DNA of 55,631 bases from an uncultured bacterium (GCA_934875375.1 CAKXHL010000014.1:1-55631), one strand, 5' to 3'. Shown: positions 42,016 to 51,827, counted from the first letter of the stretch. Translations and numbers: made by a program. The notes: generated from the sequence alone by a model not told the origin.

Positions 42016-42054
42016 AAACGGATTCGCAAAATCCCAATAGAAAAGGAGATACAA

Positions 42055-42326
42055 ATGGAACGCTTGGCACAGAAGTTACCGCAGGGCGGTTATAAAGCAA
42101 AGGTTGCTCCTTTTTCTGTTTTGGAACGGCTTGGACGGCTGGAGGGTTTATATGATGCGCTGATTCCGAGAGGGAAAAGACGGCCTCTCAGATGGAGGAG
42201 CTGCGCGGTCAGGGAAAGGTGAAAACCGTTACCTATCAGCAGCATATTGCGCACAAACTGATGCTTCAAAATTTGATTGACCGAATGGATATCTATGAAG
42301 GCCAAGCGACCGGCGCAAAAAAATAA
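42055..42326 (+). pseudogene. Small hypothetical gene, frameshifted
   Basis: The ATG at 42055 with AAAGGAG upstream gives MERLAQKLPQGGYKAKV, then RLEGLYDALIP. The -1 frame then reads EKTASQMEELRGQGKVKTVTY, and QQHIAHKLMLQNLIDRM up to the stop at 42324. The second half matches small Firmicute proteins with a MEALRAQGKVKTVTY block. The switch lies near 42155-42165, in GAGAGGGAAAAG. It is either a single-base indel or a sequencing error. Confidence 0.5.
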
Positions 42327-42343
42327 GCGTTATTTTAAAGAAA

Positions 42344-42389
42344 AACCCGGACAGTTGAAACAATCAGCCTGTCCGGGTTGTCTTTTTGA
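42344..42389. terminator. Terminator between convergent units
   Basis: Perfect 11-bp stem AACCCGGACAG/CTGTCCGGGTT, 14-nt loop, then GTCTTTTTG. Confidence 0.85.
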
Positions 42390-42414
42390 ATAGGGACTTG
42401 CGTTTTTGTTGGTA

Positions 42415-43863
42415 TTACCGGTTCAGTTCCAGAATAATATCTTTATAGCAGGGTACCTCATTGGCCAGTGCATGGATGGAAATATGCTCGTTGCGGCCGT
42501 GAACGGTTCCAACCTCTTCATTGGTCAGCGCGTGAGGGACAAAGCGCAGCACGTTATCACACACTTTGGTAAAGTGGCGTGCATCGGTGCCGCCCAAAAT
42601 CAGATAAGGGGTTACGCCCACTTCGGGGAAGTGTTTTTGTACGGCTTTTTCAATGGCCTGATACGGTACGGAACCAAGCGGCGTGATTTCGGAAGCACCC
42701 CGCCCGTCCATCAGCTCGGTTTCCAGGCCATAACGGTCGGCAATTGCTTTCATGGTCGCGACCACGCTTTCCACCGTATCGTGGGGTGACAGACGCAGGT
42801 TGCAGATAACATAGGCGGCGTCCGGCAGAATATTGGCGGCGTGGGCGCCTTCAATGATGGTAAACGCAGCGGTGGTTTTGAGCATAGCGCCTTTAAAGCC
42901 ATCCGCGTAGCGGTAGGTTTTTTCCAGAATTGGCGCAAACAGCCACAGATTTCCGTAAACAAAGCGTTCTTTTAAGGACATTTCCGGCGCAAAAGTCTCC
43001 AGCATTTTGCGTGTGGTGGGGTCCATCTTGCAGCGGAAAGGAGAACGCTTTTCGATGCGGGCAATGAATTTGGACAGGCGGCCGATGGTGGAGATGTGAG
43101 GCGGCTCGCTGGAATGTCCGCCGTTGGAGCGGGCGGTAAATTTGATGTTGACATAGCCCTTTTCCCCCAGTCCGATCAGTGCGTAGGGGCGATGAACGCC
43201 CTCCATGGGGCTTTCGCCGATGGAGCAGCCTTCATCCAGGACCATTTCCAGATGAATGCCGTGATCGTGCAGATAATCCACGGCCATCTGAGCGCCGGGG
43301 CCGGAGTTTTCTTCGGTGCGGGAGCAGAAGATATACAGGTCGCGGTTCGGGGTCATTCCCTCGGCAATCAGCTGTTCGAATGCTTCAAAAAAGCCGCACA
43401 GGCCGCTCTTGATGTCAATAGAGCCGCGGCCCCACAGAACGTCGTCGATAATTTCACCGCCAAAGGGATCATGCTTCCATTCTCCTGCGGCATCGACTAC
43501 ATCCATATGACCCATGAACAGAATACCCTCTTTGTTCGAATTGCCGCTTTCCCATTTTAGCAGCAGGTTGTTGTCCAAATAATCCATCCGATGAAATTTT
43601 TGGAACACGTTGGGGAATAGTTGTGACAAGGTTTCGATCATCGGGTCAAACTGATGGGGATTGTCCTCGCCGGGCAGGACTACAGTATTGACCTGTACCA
43701 TTTTGGAAAGCTTGCCGGCAATGCGCATGGCGTCGGGATTTTCGCGGCGTACCAGAGGCGTTTGCGGTACGCTTTTTTTGTGGATACAGGCGCGTACCAG
43801 ACAGATGAGCAGCAGCACTGAGATGACGGCCAGTACCGCCAGCAGCAGATACAAAAGGATCAT
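42415..43863 (-). CDS. M20 family metallopeptidase, membrane anchored
   Basis: 482 residues. One membrane segment (about 1-22) precedes the catalytic domain. Metal ligands are in MGHMDVVD (His, Asp), GRGSIDIKSG, TEENSG (catalytic Glu), and LGGTDARHF near the end. The dimerisation lid is between. It is a Zn carboxypeptidase/aminoacylase of the PM20D1-like group with a cytoplasmic or exported active site unknown. Start ATG 43863 has GGGAGG upstream. The 260-nt longer frame is not used. Confidence 0.9.
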   Translation of the reverse strand: MILLYLLLAVLAVISVLLLICLVRACIHKKSVPQTPLVRRENPDAMRIAGKLSKMVQVNTVVLPGEDNPHQFDPMIETLSQLFPNVFQKFHRMDYLDNNLLLKWESGNSNKEGILFMGHMDVVDAAGEWKHDPFGGEIIDDVLWGRGSIDIKSGLCGFFEAFEQLIAEGMTPNRDLYIFCSRTEENSGPGAQMAVDYLHDHGIHLEMVLDEGCSIGESPMEGVHRPYALIGLGEKGYVNIKFTARSNGGHSSEPPHISTIGRLSKFIARIEKRSPFRCKMDPTTRKMLETFAPEMSLKERFVYGNLWLFAPILEKTYRYADGFKGAMLKTTAAFTIIEGAHAANILPDAAYVICNLRLSPHDTVESVVATMKAIADRYGLETELMDGRGASEITPLGSVPYQAIEKAVQKHFPEVGVTPYLILGGTDARHFTKVCDNVLRFVPHALTNEEVGTVHGRNEHISIHALANEVPCYKDIILELNR

Positions 43864-44063
43864 GGTTTCTACCTCCCAAATTTCCGCATTGGCGGAAAAG
43901 CCCGCTTTCCGGCAGCGGGAGCCGTATTGACCGGCAAGCCGGTCTCCATCGAACATTATAGGGGAGGCAGGGAATTTTTTCAAGAAGTTTGACATATTTT
44001 GCGGAGGATAGGGACAAGATGCAAAAATTTCGCCAAAAATTGGGAAAAAAGAGGGGCGAATGT

Positions 44064-44091
44064 TTGTATTCGTTTTCTTTTGTGATATGAT
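44064..44091 (+). promoter_or_regulatory. Promoter of the MBOAT-DHHW operon
   Basis: TTGTAT (44064-44069), 16-nt spacer, TATGAT (44086-44091). A second -10 option, TATAAA, begins at 44091. Moderate match. Confidence 0.5.
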
Positions 44092-44124
44092 ATAAAAGTT
44101 GGATAAAGAAGAGGTGTGCAGCAA

Positions 44125-45537
44125 ATGGTTTTTTCAAATTTGATTTTTCTGTATTTGTTTTTGCCGGCAAATATTTTACTTTACTATATCACCAAAAATC
44201 CCGCTTGGAGAAACGGCGTTCTGATTGTATTTTCGCTGTTTTTTTACGCATGGGGGGAACCGGTATGGGTTACGCTTTTGATCTTCAGTGCTACCATTGA
44301 TTATTTTCATGGGCGCATTTGTGAAAGATATGCAGGGCACTGGCAGGCAAAAGCGGCGCTGGTTTCTTCGTTGGTTTTGAATTTGGGGCTGCTGGGCGTT
44401 TTTAAATACAGCGGCATGCTGGTGGAGAGCGTAAATAGCCTGACCGGCCTTTCCCTGCCGGTTCCGGCTTTTTCCCTGCCGATTGGTATTTCTTTTTACA
44501 CTTTTCAGACGATTTCCTATGTGATTGACGTATATCGGGGGCAGGCCCGGGCACAGCGGTCCTACTGGCGCTTTTTTATGTATGTTTCCATGTATCCGCA
44601 GCTGGTGGCAGGACCCATTGTCCGGTACACGGAGGTAGCGGCCCAGATCCAAGAGCGGCAGACCAGCCGAGCGGATTTTATAGGTGGGATTTCCCGTTTT
44701 TGCACCGGTCTGGGCAAGAAAGTGCTCATTGCAAACCTGGCAGGGGACTTTGCCTCTCAGTATTTGGATGGAGACTTGGCGGCGTTAAGCACGGCTGGCG
44801 CCTGGTTTGGCCTTTTGATGTTTACGATCCAGATTTATTTCGATTTTTCCGGTTATTCCGATATGGCGATTGGTCTGGCGCGGCTGTTTGGATTCCATTA
44901 TGCGGAAAATTTCAATTACCCGTATATTTCTCGCTCCGCTACCGAGTTCTGGCGCAGATGGCATATTTCCCTGGGCAGCTTTTTCCGGGATTACGTTTAT
45001 ATTCCCATGGGCGGCAATCGGCGGCACCAGTTTTGGAATCTGCTGGTCGTTTGGTTTTTGACAGGATTGTGGCATGGCGCCAGCTGGAATTTTGTATTAT
45101 GGGGGCTTTATTTCGGCGCTCTGGTCATTTTGGAAAAATGGTTTTTCCTGCGGGTGCTGGAAAAATTGCCGCGTATTTTCGGACATCTGTATCTGATCTT
45201 TGCGGTGATGATTGGCTGGTCGTTGTTTTATTTTACCGATCTTAGCCGCCTGTGGGAGTTTTTACAGACTTTATTTGGCGCAGCGGGCACAGGCTTTTGG
45301 GACGTTCAGTTGGAGGTTGTGCTGTTAAACAATTTGATCTGGCTGGTGATTGCGCTGCTGGGATGCCTTCCCCTGGTGCCGTGGCTCAGAGAAAAGTGGC
45401 GTCTGCTGTCCCGCCCATGCTGGGCTGCGGCGCTGGAAAGCGGTGCGGGTATGGCATGGAATCTGGTGCTTTTGTTTTTCTGTACCGCTTTTTTGGCCGG
45501 GCAGAGTTACAATCCGTTTTTGTATTTTCGATTTTAA
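44125..45537 (+). CDS. MBOAT family membrane-bound O-acyltransferase
   Basis: 470 residues, about ten transmembrane segments. SFYTFQTISYVIDVYRG, YPQLVAGPIVRY, and FWRRWHISLGSFFRDYVYIP are the AlgI/DltB-like blocks, and the catalytic His lies in TGLWHGASWNF. With its DHHW partner it most likely transfers acetyl groups to a surface polysaccharide. Start ATG 44125 has AGAGG 11 nt upstream; the GTG at 44116 is too close to it. Confidence 0.92.
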   Translation: MVFSNLIFLYLFLPANILLYYITKNPAWRNGVLIVFSLFFYAWGEPVWVTLLIFSATIDYFHGRICERYAGHWQAKAALVSSLVLNLGLLGVFKYSGMLVESVNSLTGLSLPVPAFSLPIGISFYTFQTISYVIDVYRGQARAQRSYWRFFMYVSMYPQLVAGPIVRYTEVAAQIQERQTSRADFIGGISRFCTGLGKKVLIANLAGDFASQYLDGDLAALSTAGAWFGLLMFTIQIYFDFSGYSDMAIGLARLFGFHYAENFNYPYISRSATEFWRRWHISLGSFFRDYVYIPMGGNRRHQFWNLLVVWFLTGLWHGASWNFVLWGLYFGALVILEKWFFLRVLEKLPRIFGHLYLIFAVMIGWSLFYFTDLSRLWEFLQTLFGAAGTGFWDVQLEVVLLNNLIWLVIALLGCLPLVPWLREKWRLLSRPCWAAALESGAGMAWNLVLLFFCTAFLAGQSYNPFLYFRF

Positions 45538-45557
45538 GGGGACAGGAGATAAAAGAG

Positions 45558-47048
45558 ATGCAGGTAAAAGAGAGAAGAGAACCGGCCCGCCCGGGGAAAG
45601 GGCTGTTTCCCTGGCAGATGATTTTATTTACCGCTGTTTTAACCATTGTGGGCGTTTGTTCTCTGCTTTTAGAAAAGCCGGATATATCTGAAATGGAGCA
45701 GAGAGATCTGGCGAAAAAACCGAAGATCAGCTGGCAAAACTGGTTTGACGGGAGTTTCTCCAGCGAGTTTGACGCTTACTATGCCGATACTTTCCCGACG
45801 CGGGATTTTTTGGTGGCCTTTTCCAATGGAACAAAGGAAAGCCTGGGAATTCGCTACGATGATATCCGGATTCTGGGCGGCGCAGACGCGCCGGTGGAAA
45901 CGCCGAACGAAACGGTTTCCCAGCCGGAGATGCACCTTTCCCAGCCAGAAACCTCTCAAAGCCAGAGTTCTTCCCAGCCGCAGCAAAGCAATGCCGACAG
46001 CAGCTCTTCTGCGCCGACAGAGGAAGAGGATGACATTGGCGTGAACAAAAGCGGAATCTTTATTTACAAAGGAATGGGTATGTCGCTGTTCGGCGGCAAT
46101 GAGTCGGTTGGAAAGGTGTATGCGGACAATATCAACGCATACCACAAGGCGTTTGGCGGTTCCGTTCGAGTTTTTGATATGGTGGTGCCTACCAGTGTGG
46201 AATTTTATCTGCCGGAAAAATATAAAAAACTGTCCAACGCAGAAGAAAAGGCGATTCAGAGTATTTACGGATATTTGGCGGACGGCGTTACCGGTGTGGA
46301 TGCATACAGCGCCATTGCGCAGCATACAGACGAATACCTGTATTTTAACACCGACCATCACTGGACAGGACGCGGCGCATACTGGGCTTATACAGCTTTT
46401 GCACAAGCGGCAGGCTTTACGCCTCTGGATATTGAATCAGACTATACGGTAAAGAGGATCGATAACTTTTTGGGCAGCTTGTACCGGCAGACGCAGGATT
46501 CCAAAATGAAGGAAAAAGGCGATTTTGTGGAGTACTTTATTCCGGATGTTTCGGCACAGGCCTATATTGTGCAAAAAGACCAGCCGTATTCCAAATCTAA
46601 GTGGATGGTGTGGGCGGAAAGCGTGTCCGGCAGTAACGGATATCTGGTGTTTTTGTGCGGCGATGCGCCGATGATTCAAATTGATACCGGGACCCGCAAT
46701 GGGAAAAGCATTGCGGTGGTAAAAGAATCTTATGGCAATGCTTTTGTTCCTTTTTTGATTCCCCATTATGAACATATCTATGTGGTGGATGAAAGATATT
46801 TTCAGACCTCTCTGGTAGATTTGATTGAGAAAAATGGCGTGGATGATCTGCTGTTTTTAAACAACGCCTTTTCCGCTATGACCGGTTACCATGCAAACAA
46901 TCTGAAAAAGCTGATGTATCAGGTATATGTCCCGCCGGTAGAAGTGCCGGAAGAGGAAGAAAGCCAGGCACAAAGCAGTGAAGAGCAAGAAGATCCCAAA
47001 TGGAAGGGAATTCAGGACGATGACGAAGAGGAAGACGAGGAAGAATAG
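45558..47048 (+). CDS. DHHW family (AlgJ/AlgX-like) polysaccharide acetylation protein
   Basis: 496 residues. A signal anchor (about 19-38) is followed by LRDTFPTRDFL-type YADTFPTRDFLVAF, then a Gln/Ser-rich linker (about 118-155) and the SGNH-like hydrolase domain with NTDHHWTGRGAY (about 264-275), the DHHW motif. The last 30 residues are strongly acidic (DDDEEEDEEE). It starts 20 nt after the MBOAT gene with CAGGAG upstream. In characterised pairs this protein accepts acetyl groups from the MBOAT and passes them to the glycan outside the cell. Confidence 0.9.
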   Translation: MQVKERREPARPGKGLFPWQMILFTAVLTIVGVCSLLLEKPDISEMEQRDLAKKPKISWQNWFDGSFSSEFDAYYADTFPTRDFLVAFSNGTKESLGIRYDDIRILGGADAPVETPNETVSQPEMHLSQPETSQSQSSSQPQQSNADSSSSAPTEEEDDIGVNKSGIFIYKGMGMSLFGGNESVGKVYADNINAYHKAFGGSVRVFDMVVPTSVEFYLPEKYKKLSNAEEKAIQSIYGYLADGVTGVDAYSAIAQHTDEYLYFNTDHHWTGRGAYWAYTAFAQAAGFTPLDIESDYTVKRIDNFLGSLYRQTQDSKMKEKGDFVEYFIPDVSAQAYIVQKDQPYSKSKWMVWAESVSGSNGYLVFLCGDAPMIQIDTGTRNGKSIAVVKESYGNAFVPFLIPHYEHIYVVDERYFQTSLVDLIEKNGVDDLLFLNNAFSAMTGYHANNLKKLMYQVYVPPVEVPEEEESQAQSSEEQEDPKWKGIQDDDEEEDEEE

Positions 47049-47070
47049 GAAAAGGTCCTGCTGAAGATAA

Positions 47071-47107
47071 AAAAGGGGAAACCATTTTTTGGTTTCCCTT
47101 TTTTTAT
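47071..47107. terminator. Bidirectional terminator
   Basis: GGGAAACC/GGTTTCCC stem flanked by A-run and TTTTTTT. It lies between the DHHW gene and the convergent PH-domain gene and overlaps the latter's stop codon. Confidence 0.85.
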
Positions 47108-48651
47108 CTTTTTTTCCAGAAAGGATTCCATTGTCGCAAGTAATTGGGAAAGGGGTGCAGATATTCGGTCAGGGAAATCATCGGCTTTTGATCGCCGGTA
47201 AAGGGGATAGCGCTGGTTTCGTTGCAGTCAAAGATCTCCATGACCTGCGCGATATCCAAGTTTCGGATATGATGCCGCGTTTTTTTTTCCGACATGGAGT
47301 ATAGGAGCACGTCGCACCGGCGGTCAAAGGCTTGGATTGGGCTTTGGCGCAGAACGATTTGGGAGATTCGCTCCCGGGGCAGAACAACAATATGCAGCTG
47401 ACCGCGGCTGGAATAGCGCAGCGTGAACATATCGCCCTGACGGCCGATGCCGGAGGAGAAAAAGTCCAGAAGCCGCACGGCCAAAAACCACAGGCAGGGG
47501 AGCATCGCCATCCAGACAATAGAATAAGTGAAATCCGCCCAGCTGGGAAACAGCATTGCCAGCACCGAACCTGCCACCGGAATGGACAGGGTGGGAAGAA
47601 GCGGGTCCAGAATGAAGCGAAAGATGGCGCCGCCGTTGGGTTTCACTTGCCGGGGGGATGCGGCAAATTCCGGCAGCAGAAAATGCAGATGCCGTTGCAG
47701 CCGCTCCCAAGGATTCGCAGGGATCATGGCGGAGATATCGTCTTTTTCTTTTCCGTACCCAACGGCATTGACAAAAACCGAATACAGCCCCAGCAGCTTT
47801 GTAACCAGACTTTGGCGGATGTCGATATAATTGATTTCGTCCAGGCGGATGGAGTAGCTTCGATTGGTAATGATGCCGCTGTCAATGTACAGTTCGTTCT
47901 TTCGGCGCCGCACCACAAAATTCTTATGCCGGATTAAATTGCGGATAAAGGAATACAGCCATCCGAAAATGATCAGATAGGCAACGGCCACCGTTGCGGG
48001 GGGGATTCCCCAAGCAATGGCGCGGGTTAAACGTTCAAAGGTGCCGGTGATGCGGTCGGCAAATTCCTGGCCTAATAGAGAACCGGTTTGTGAAATAAAG
48101 GTAGCAAAGAACAAAACACCTGCAAAAGAACTGCTGAGAATCGCTGCAAGACAGGTGACATACAGCCCTTTGGGATGATATTCCCGCGGGGCAAAATCCA
48201 GATCGCTCAAAGCGTTTTCCCGTTTGGAAAAAATGGATTCTGCCGCTTTTTTCGGCAGAATCAGCGAGATATCAGTACTATTCCCTGCTCCTGCCCAGGT
48301 GTCCACGCGGAGCCGAACACCTCCAACGGGTTTTAAGTAAAACGGGCGTGTCAGCGACATAGTGATGATTTTAGCGGCGGGAATGAACATTCGCTGCCGG
48401 AACAGAACCCCTCTGCGGATGGAAAGGCCGACCGATTCCCAGCGATACCGCAGGCACCACCATTGCAAAAATGCCAGCAGAAGGATAGCGGCGATGATCA
48501 GGATGTCCTTCCAGGCGCCGTCCAACCACTCGGCCACATTGCCGCCGGACAAGGCGGTGAGAAAACCACGGGCAGCCGGAAAAATCAGCAGGAACAAAAA
48601 ACGCCAGATCATCTGGAGCAGCGTAACAAGGTGGGTGCGATGCTCTGACAA
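47104..48651 (-). CDS. PH-domain membrane protein (YdbT-like)
   Basis: 515 residues with several hydrophobic segments and three bacterial PH (DUF304) units: YRWESVGLSIRRGVLF, RRRKNELYIDSGIITNRSYS, and MFTLRYSSRGQLHIVVLPRERI split by the third repeat. The Bacillus YdbS-YdbT pair has been tied to resistance to some bacteriocins. It starts 12 nt after the YdbS-like gene (48664), so the two form an operon. Confidence 0.85.
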   Translation of the reverse strand: MSEHRTHLVTLLQMIWRFLFLLIFPAARGFLTALSGGNVAEWLDGAWKDILIIAAILLLAFLQWWCLRYRWESVGLSIRRGVLFRQRMFIPAAKIITMSLTRPFYLKPVGGVRLRVDTWAGAGNSTDISLILPKKAAESIFSKRENALSDLDFAPREYHPKGLYVTCLAAILSSSFAGVLFFATFISQTGSLLGQEFADRITGTFERLTRAIAWGIPPATVAVAYLIIFGWLYSFIRNLIRHKNFVVRRRKNELYIDSGIITNRSYSIRLDEINYIDIRQSLVTKLLGLYSVFVNAVGYGKEKDDISAMIPANPWERLQRHLHFLLPEFAASPRQVKPNGGAIFRFILDPLLPTLSIPVAGSVLAMLFPSWADFTYSIVWMAMLPCLWFLAVRLLDFFSSGIGRQGDMFTLRYSSRGQLHIVVLPRERISQIVLRQSPIQAFDRRCDVLLYSMSEKKTRHHIRNLDIAQVMEIFDCNETSAIPFTGDQKPMISLTEYLHPFPNYLRQWNPFWKKR

Positions 48652-48663
48652 AACAATTCCTCC

Positions 48664-49104
48664 TTATCCGCGCTTTTTTCGGCGGACACAATATTCCTGC
48701 AGGTTTTGAGCGTCGGCAAGGGAAAGGCAGGGAAGATAAAGAGAAGTCCCTACGCTGTGAATCATCACCGAGGAAAGGCTGAAAGGCAGCATATCCGGTG
48801 TGCGCAGCGTTGTAACATACTGGATATTATCCAATGGGATGATCCGGCGCCGGTTGTAAAATACACCGCAGTCTACGACTAACTGACCGCTTTGCAAAAA
48901 AAAGGAAAATTTGATCCGCTTAAGCGGGTAGTAAACACAGAAAAAGAAAAGGAACGCAAGTCCGATCAGAATCAGCGACAGACGATACCAAAAAAGAAAA
49001 TCAGAAAGCAAAAGCGTCAGAAGAAAAGCGGCCAAAAAGGTCACCAGGACGGCGCGCAGCTGCCAGAGGAACAGGGCGCGGCGAGGCAGGACGGTTTTCT
49101 TCAT
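48664..49104 (-). CDS. PH-domain membrane protein (YdbS-like)
   Basis: 146 residues, two transmembrane segments (about 15-60) and one bacterial PH domain (LVVDCGVFYNRRRIIPLDNIQYV). It is the short partner of the YdbT-like protein next to it. Its start is 4 nt after the tex stop codon, so tex, YdbS-like and YdbT-like genes may be read as one unit. Confidence 0.85.
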   Translation of the reverse strand: MKKTVLPRRALFLWQLRAVLVTFLAAFLLTLLLSDFLFWYRLSLILIGLAFLFFFCVYYPLKRIKFSFFLQSGQLVVDCGVFYNRRRIIPLDNIQYVTTLRTPDMLPFSLSSVMIHSVGTSLYLPCLSLADAQNLQEYCVRRKKRG

Positions 49105-49108
49105 ACCT

Positions 49109-51271
49109 TCACTCCTTTTTTTCAGCAGGCTTTTTCATGGTCAGGGATATCCGTTTTTTGGGCAGATCGACGCCTAGCACCCAGACCGTTACGATATCGC
49201 CGACTTTTACCGCTTCCGATGGGTGCCGGATAAACCGGTCGCAAATCTGTGAAATGTGTACCAGCCCATCCTGATGTACGCCAATGTCCACAAACACGCC
49301 GAAATCAATGACGTTTCGCACCGTACCTTGCAGCTGCATGCCTTCTTTTAAATCCTCCATAGAAAGGATATCGGTTCGAAGCAGCGGGGCAGGCAGCTCG
49401 TCACGGGGATCGCGCCCCGGCTTGGACAGCTCGGCAACAATATCCTGCAGCGTCGGCAGACCGACGCCCAGCTGGTCGGCCAGCTGCGGAAGGCGGGATT
49501 TCTCCAGATTTTGGATCACAGACGGCATCCGGCCATTTTTTATATCTTCAGCCGAGCAGCCACATAAGCAAAGAAAAGCGCGGGCAGCCTCATAGCTTTC
49601 CGGATGGACGGCGGTGTTATCCAACAAATCGGCGCTTTCCGGCACCCGTAAAAATCCTGCGCACTGTTCATAGGCTTTTTTGCCAAGCTTGTTGACTTTT
49701 TGCAGTTGTTTACGGGAGGAAAACAGTCCGTTTTCTTCCCGCCAGGCCACAATGTTTTTAGCAACGGCGGCATTGATACCTGCCACATGGCTCAACAGGG
49801 AAAAAGATGCGGTATTCAGATCCACCCCTACGGTGTTGACGCAGTTTTCTACCACGCCGGCAAGCGTTTCGTCCAGACGCGCACGGGGCATATCGTGTTG
49901 GTACTGTCCCACGCCAATGGCCTTGGGATCGATTTTGACCAGTTCCGCTAACGGGTCCTGCAGCCGCCGGGCAATGGACACGGCGGAACGAAGCGATACG
50001 TCATATTGCGGAAATTCCTCCGCCGCCAGCTTGGAGGCGGAATACACCGAAGCGCCGGCCTCACTGACCACCATATAGGAAACCTTTTGGGGGATTTCCC
50101 GCAAAAGCTCGGCGACAAAAACCTCCGATTCATGGGAGGCGGTACCGTTGCCGATGGCAATGATGCTGACTCCATATTTTTCGATCAGCTGTTTACATTT
50201 TTCCTTGGCGGGCCCTACTTTATTCTGCGGCGGTGTAGGATAGATAACCGCTGTATCCAGCACTTTTCCGGCAGCGTCTACCACTGCCAGTTTACAGCCG
50301 GTGCGGTAGGCGGGGTCCAATCCCAGCGTGACGGCGTTTTTCACCGGCGGCTGCATCAAAAGCTGCTGCAGGTTGACTCCGAATACGCGGATGGCTTGTT
50401 CCGCAGCTTTTTCAGTAAGCGCACTGCGGACCTCACGTTCCAAAGAAGGGAAGATAAGGCGGGAAAATCCGTCGAAAGCGGCGTTGCGCACAAAATCCGC
50501 GCAAGGGGTATTTTCCTTGACGAAATCGCGGACGATCGTTTTGCGGCACCGCTCCAGATCTGCTTCCAAGGATACTTTCAGCGCGCCTTCCCGCTCGCCG
50601 CGGTCAATGGCCAGCACACGATGGGGCGCAATTTTTGCCACTGGTTCGGAATAAGCGGCGTACATCTCATAGACAGGGTCGGCACCGGGTTTGCTTTCCG
50701 TTTTCAAAATGCCGTGCATCAGCAAAAAGTTGCGCAGGGTTTTGCGCAGCGTCGCGGAATCGGCCACCGTTTCCGCGATGATATCGGCGGCACCCTGCAG
50801 GGCGTCATCAACAGTGTTTACCCCTTTTTCCGGATCGACGAATGGCTTAGCCAGCTCGCTTGGCGAAAGAGTGTCTTTTTCCTGTGTGAAAATGGACTGC
50901 GCCAGCGGTTCTAGCCCTTCTTCCCGGGCGATAGAAGCGCGAGTTCGCCGCTTTGGCTTAAAGGGACGGTACAAATCCTCTGCCTCTGCCAAGGTGGCTG
51001 CGTTGGCGATGGATTGTGCCAACGCCTCGTCCAGTTTACCCTGGCTTTCGATTGAACTGAGAATTTCTTCCTTGCGTTTTTCCAGCCCCCGCAGGTATTC
51101 CAGTCGTTCCGAGAGTTCGCGTAAAAGCTGGTCGTCTAAAGAACCGGTCATCTCTTTACGGTATCGGGCGATAAACGGTATGGTATTTCCCTGGTCGATC
51201 AGATCAATTGTATTTTGAACCTGCTGCGGGCGAAGGTGGAATTCCTCAGCCAAGCAAAGCGTCATATCCAA
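49109..51271 (-). CDS. tex: Tex RNA-binding transcription accessory protein
   Basis: 720 residues. The Tex N-terminal region (IPFIARYRKEMTGSLDDQLLR), a YqgF-like RNase H fold (LGLDPAYRTGCKLAVVD), helix-hairpin-helix (VGVDLNTASFSLLSHVAGI) and a carboxyl S1 domain (LQGTVRNVIDFGVFVDIGVHQDGLVHIS) are all seen. Tex binds RNA and acts with the transcription machinery. Start TTG 51271 has AGAAGG 8 nt upstream; ATG 51265 is an alternative. Confidence 0.95.
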   Translation of the reverse strand: MDMTLCLAEEFHLRPQQVQNTIDLIDQGNTIPFIARYRKEMTGSLDDQLLRELSERLEYLRGLEKRKEEILSSIESQGKLDEALAQSIANAATLAEAEDLYRPFKPKRRTRASIAREEGLEPLAQSIFTQEKDTLSPSELAKPFVDPEKGVNTVDDALQGAADIIAETVADSATLRKTLRNFLLMHGILKTESKPGADPVYEMYAAYSEPVAKIAPHRVLAIDRGEREGALKVSLEADLERCRKTIVRDFVKENTPCADFVRNAAFDGFSRLIFPSLEREVRSALTEKAAEQAIRVFGVNLQQLLMQPPVKNAVTLGLDPAYRTGCKLAVVDAAGKVLDTAVIYPTPPQNKVGPAKEKCKQLIEKYGVSIIAIGNGTASHESEVFVAELLREIPQKVSYMVVSEAGASVYSASKLAAEEFPQYDVSLRSAVSIARRLQDPLAELVKIDPKAIGVGQYQHDMPRARLDETLAGVVENCVNTVGVDLNTASFSLLSHVAGINAAVAKNIVAWREENGLFSSRKQLQKVNKLGKKAYEQCAGFLRVPESADLLDNTAVHPESYEAARAFLCLCGCSAEDIKNGRMPSVIQNLEKSRLPQLADQLGVGLPTLQDIVAELSKPGRDPRDELPAPLLRTDILSMEDLKEGMQLQGTVRNVIDFGVFVDIGVHQDGLVHISQICDRFIRHPSEAVKVGDIVTVWVLGVDLPKKRISLTMKKPAEKKE

Positions 51272-51442
51272 AGGAGAAACCTTCTTTCTATAAAGTGTAA
51301 AAAGCGAATAACAGGGGAAAAGATGAGAAAAGTAACCTTATTATACCATGTTTTAAAGGGAAAAAGAAGAAAAAACAGCTGCTTTTGCAGGCATTGACAA
51401 AATCCTTTGAGTAAAATACAATAAATAAAAGGAGTGATTGTG

Positions 51443-51706
51443 ATGAAGAAAGTGATTGTATATGGCAGCCCTATGTGCCCGCATTGTGTAGAGGCAAAAG
51501 AGATTTTGGAGAAAGAGGGAATCCGTTACGGATATGTGGATATCACCGCCGGTATGGCCCATCTGAAAAAGTTCCTTGCGCTGCGTGACAGCCGCCCGGA
51601 GTTTGACAAGGCAAAAGAGGTCGGCGATATCGGCATTCCCTGCTTTTTAGTAGATGACAAAGATCTTTATGTCATGCTGCCGGAGAATTTGGATGTGTTC
51701 CGGTAA
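51443..51706 (+). CDS. Glutaredoxin-related protein
   Basis: 87 residues. YGSPMCPHCVEAKEIL carries the CPHC redox pair (Cys11, Cys14), and GDIGIPCFLVDD has the cis-Pro of the thioredoxin fold. It is a small thiol-disulfide exchange protein. AAGGAG (51429-51434) lies upstream of ATG 51443. Confidence 0.88.
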   Translation: MKKVIVYGSPMCPHCVEAKEILEKEGIRYGYVDITAGMAHLKKFLALRDSRPEFDKAKEVGDIGIPCFLVDDKDLYVMLPENLDVFR

Positions 51707-51725
51707 AAACGACTTTCCAATAAAG

Positions 51726-51763
51726 AAAAAGCACCCGTCCGGTATCGGACAGGTGCTTTTTTA
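51726..51763 (+). terminator. Terminator of the glutaredoxin-like gene
   Basis: AAAAAGCACC-CGTCC...GGACAGGTGCTTTTTT hairpin. Confidence 0.9.
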
Positions 51764-51827
51764 AATATTATTTATTTTTTCTTATCACACGGCAAAGGTT
51801 CCGAGACCAATATTGTTCCATCGTCAA

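Noticed and set aside
47332..47937. 201-codon plus-strand frame opposite the YdbT-like gene
   Set aside because: Shadow frame, rich in Gln and His as expected of an antisense reading, with no ribosome binding site.
50006..50914. 302-codon plus-strand frame opposite tex
   Set aside because: Antisense shadow of tex; composition and absence of motifs argue against a gene.
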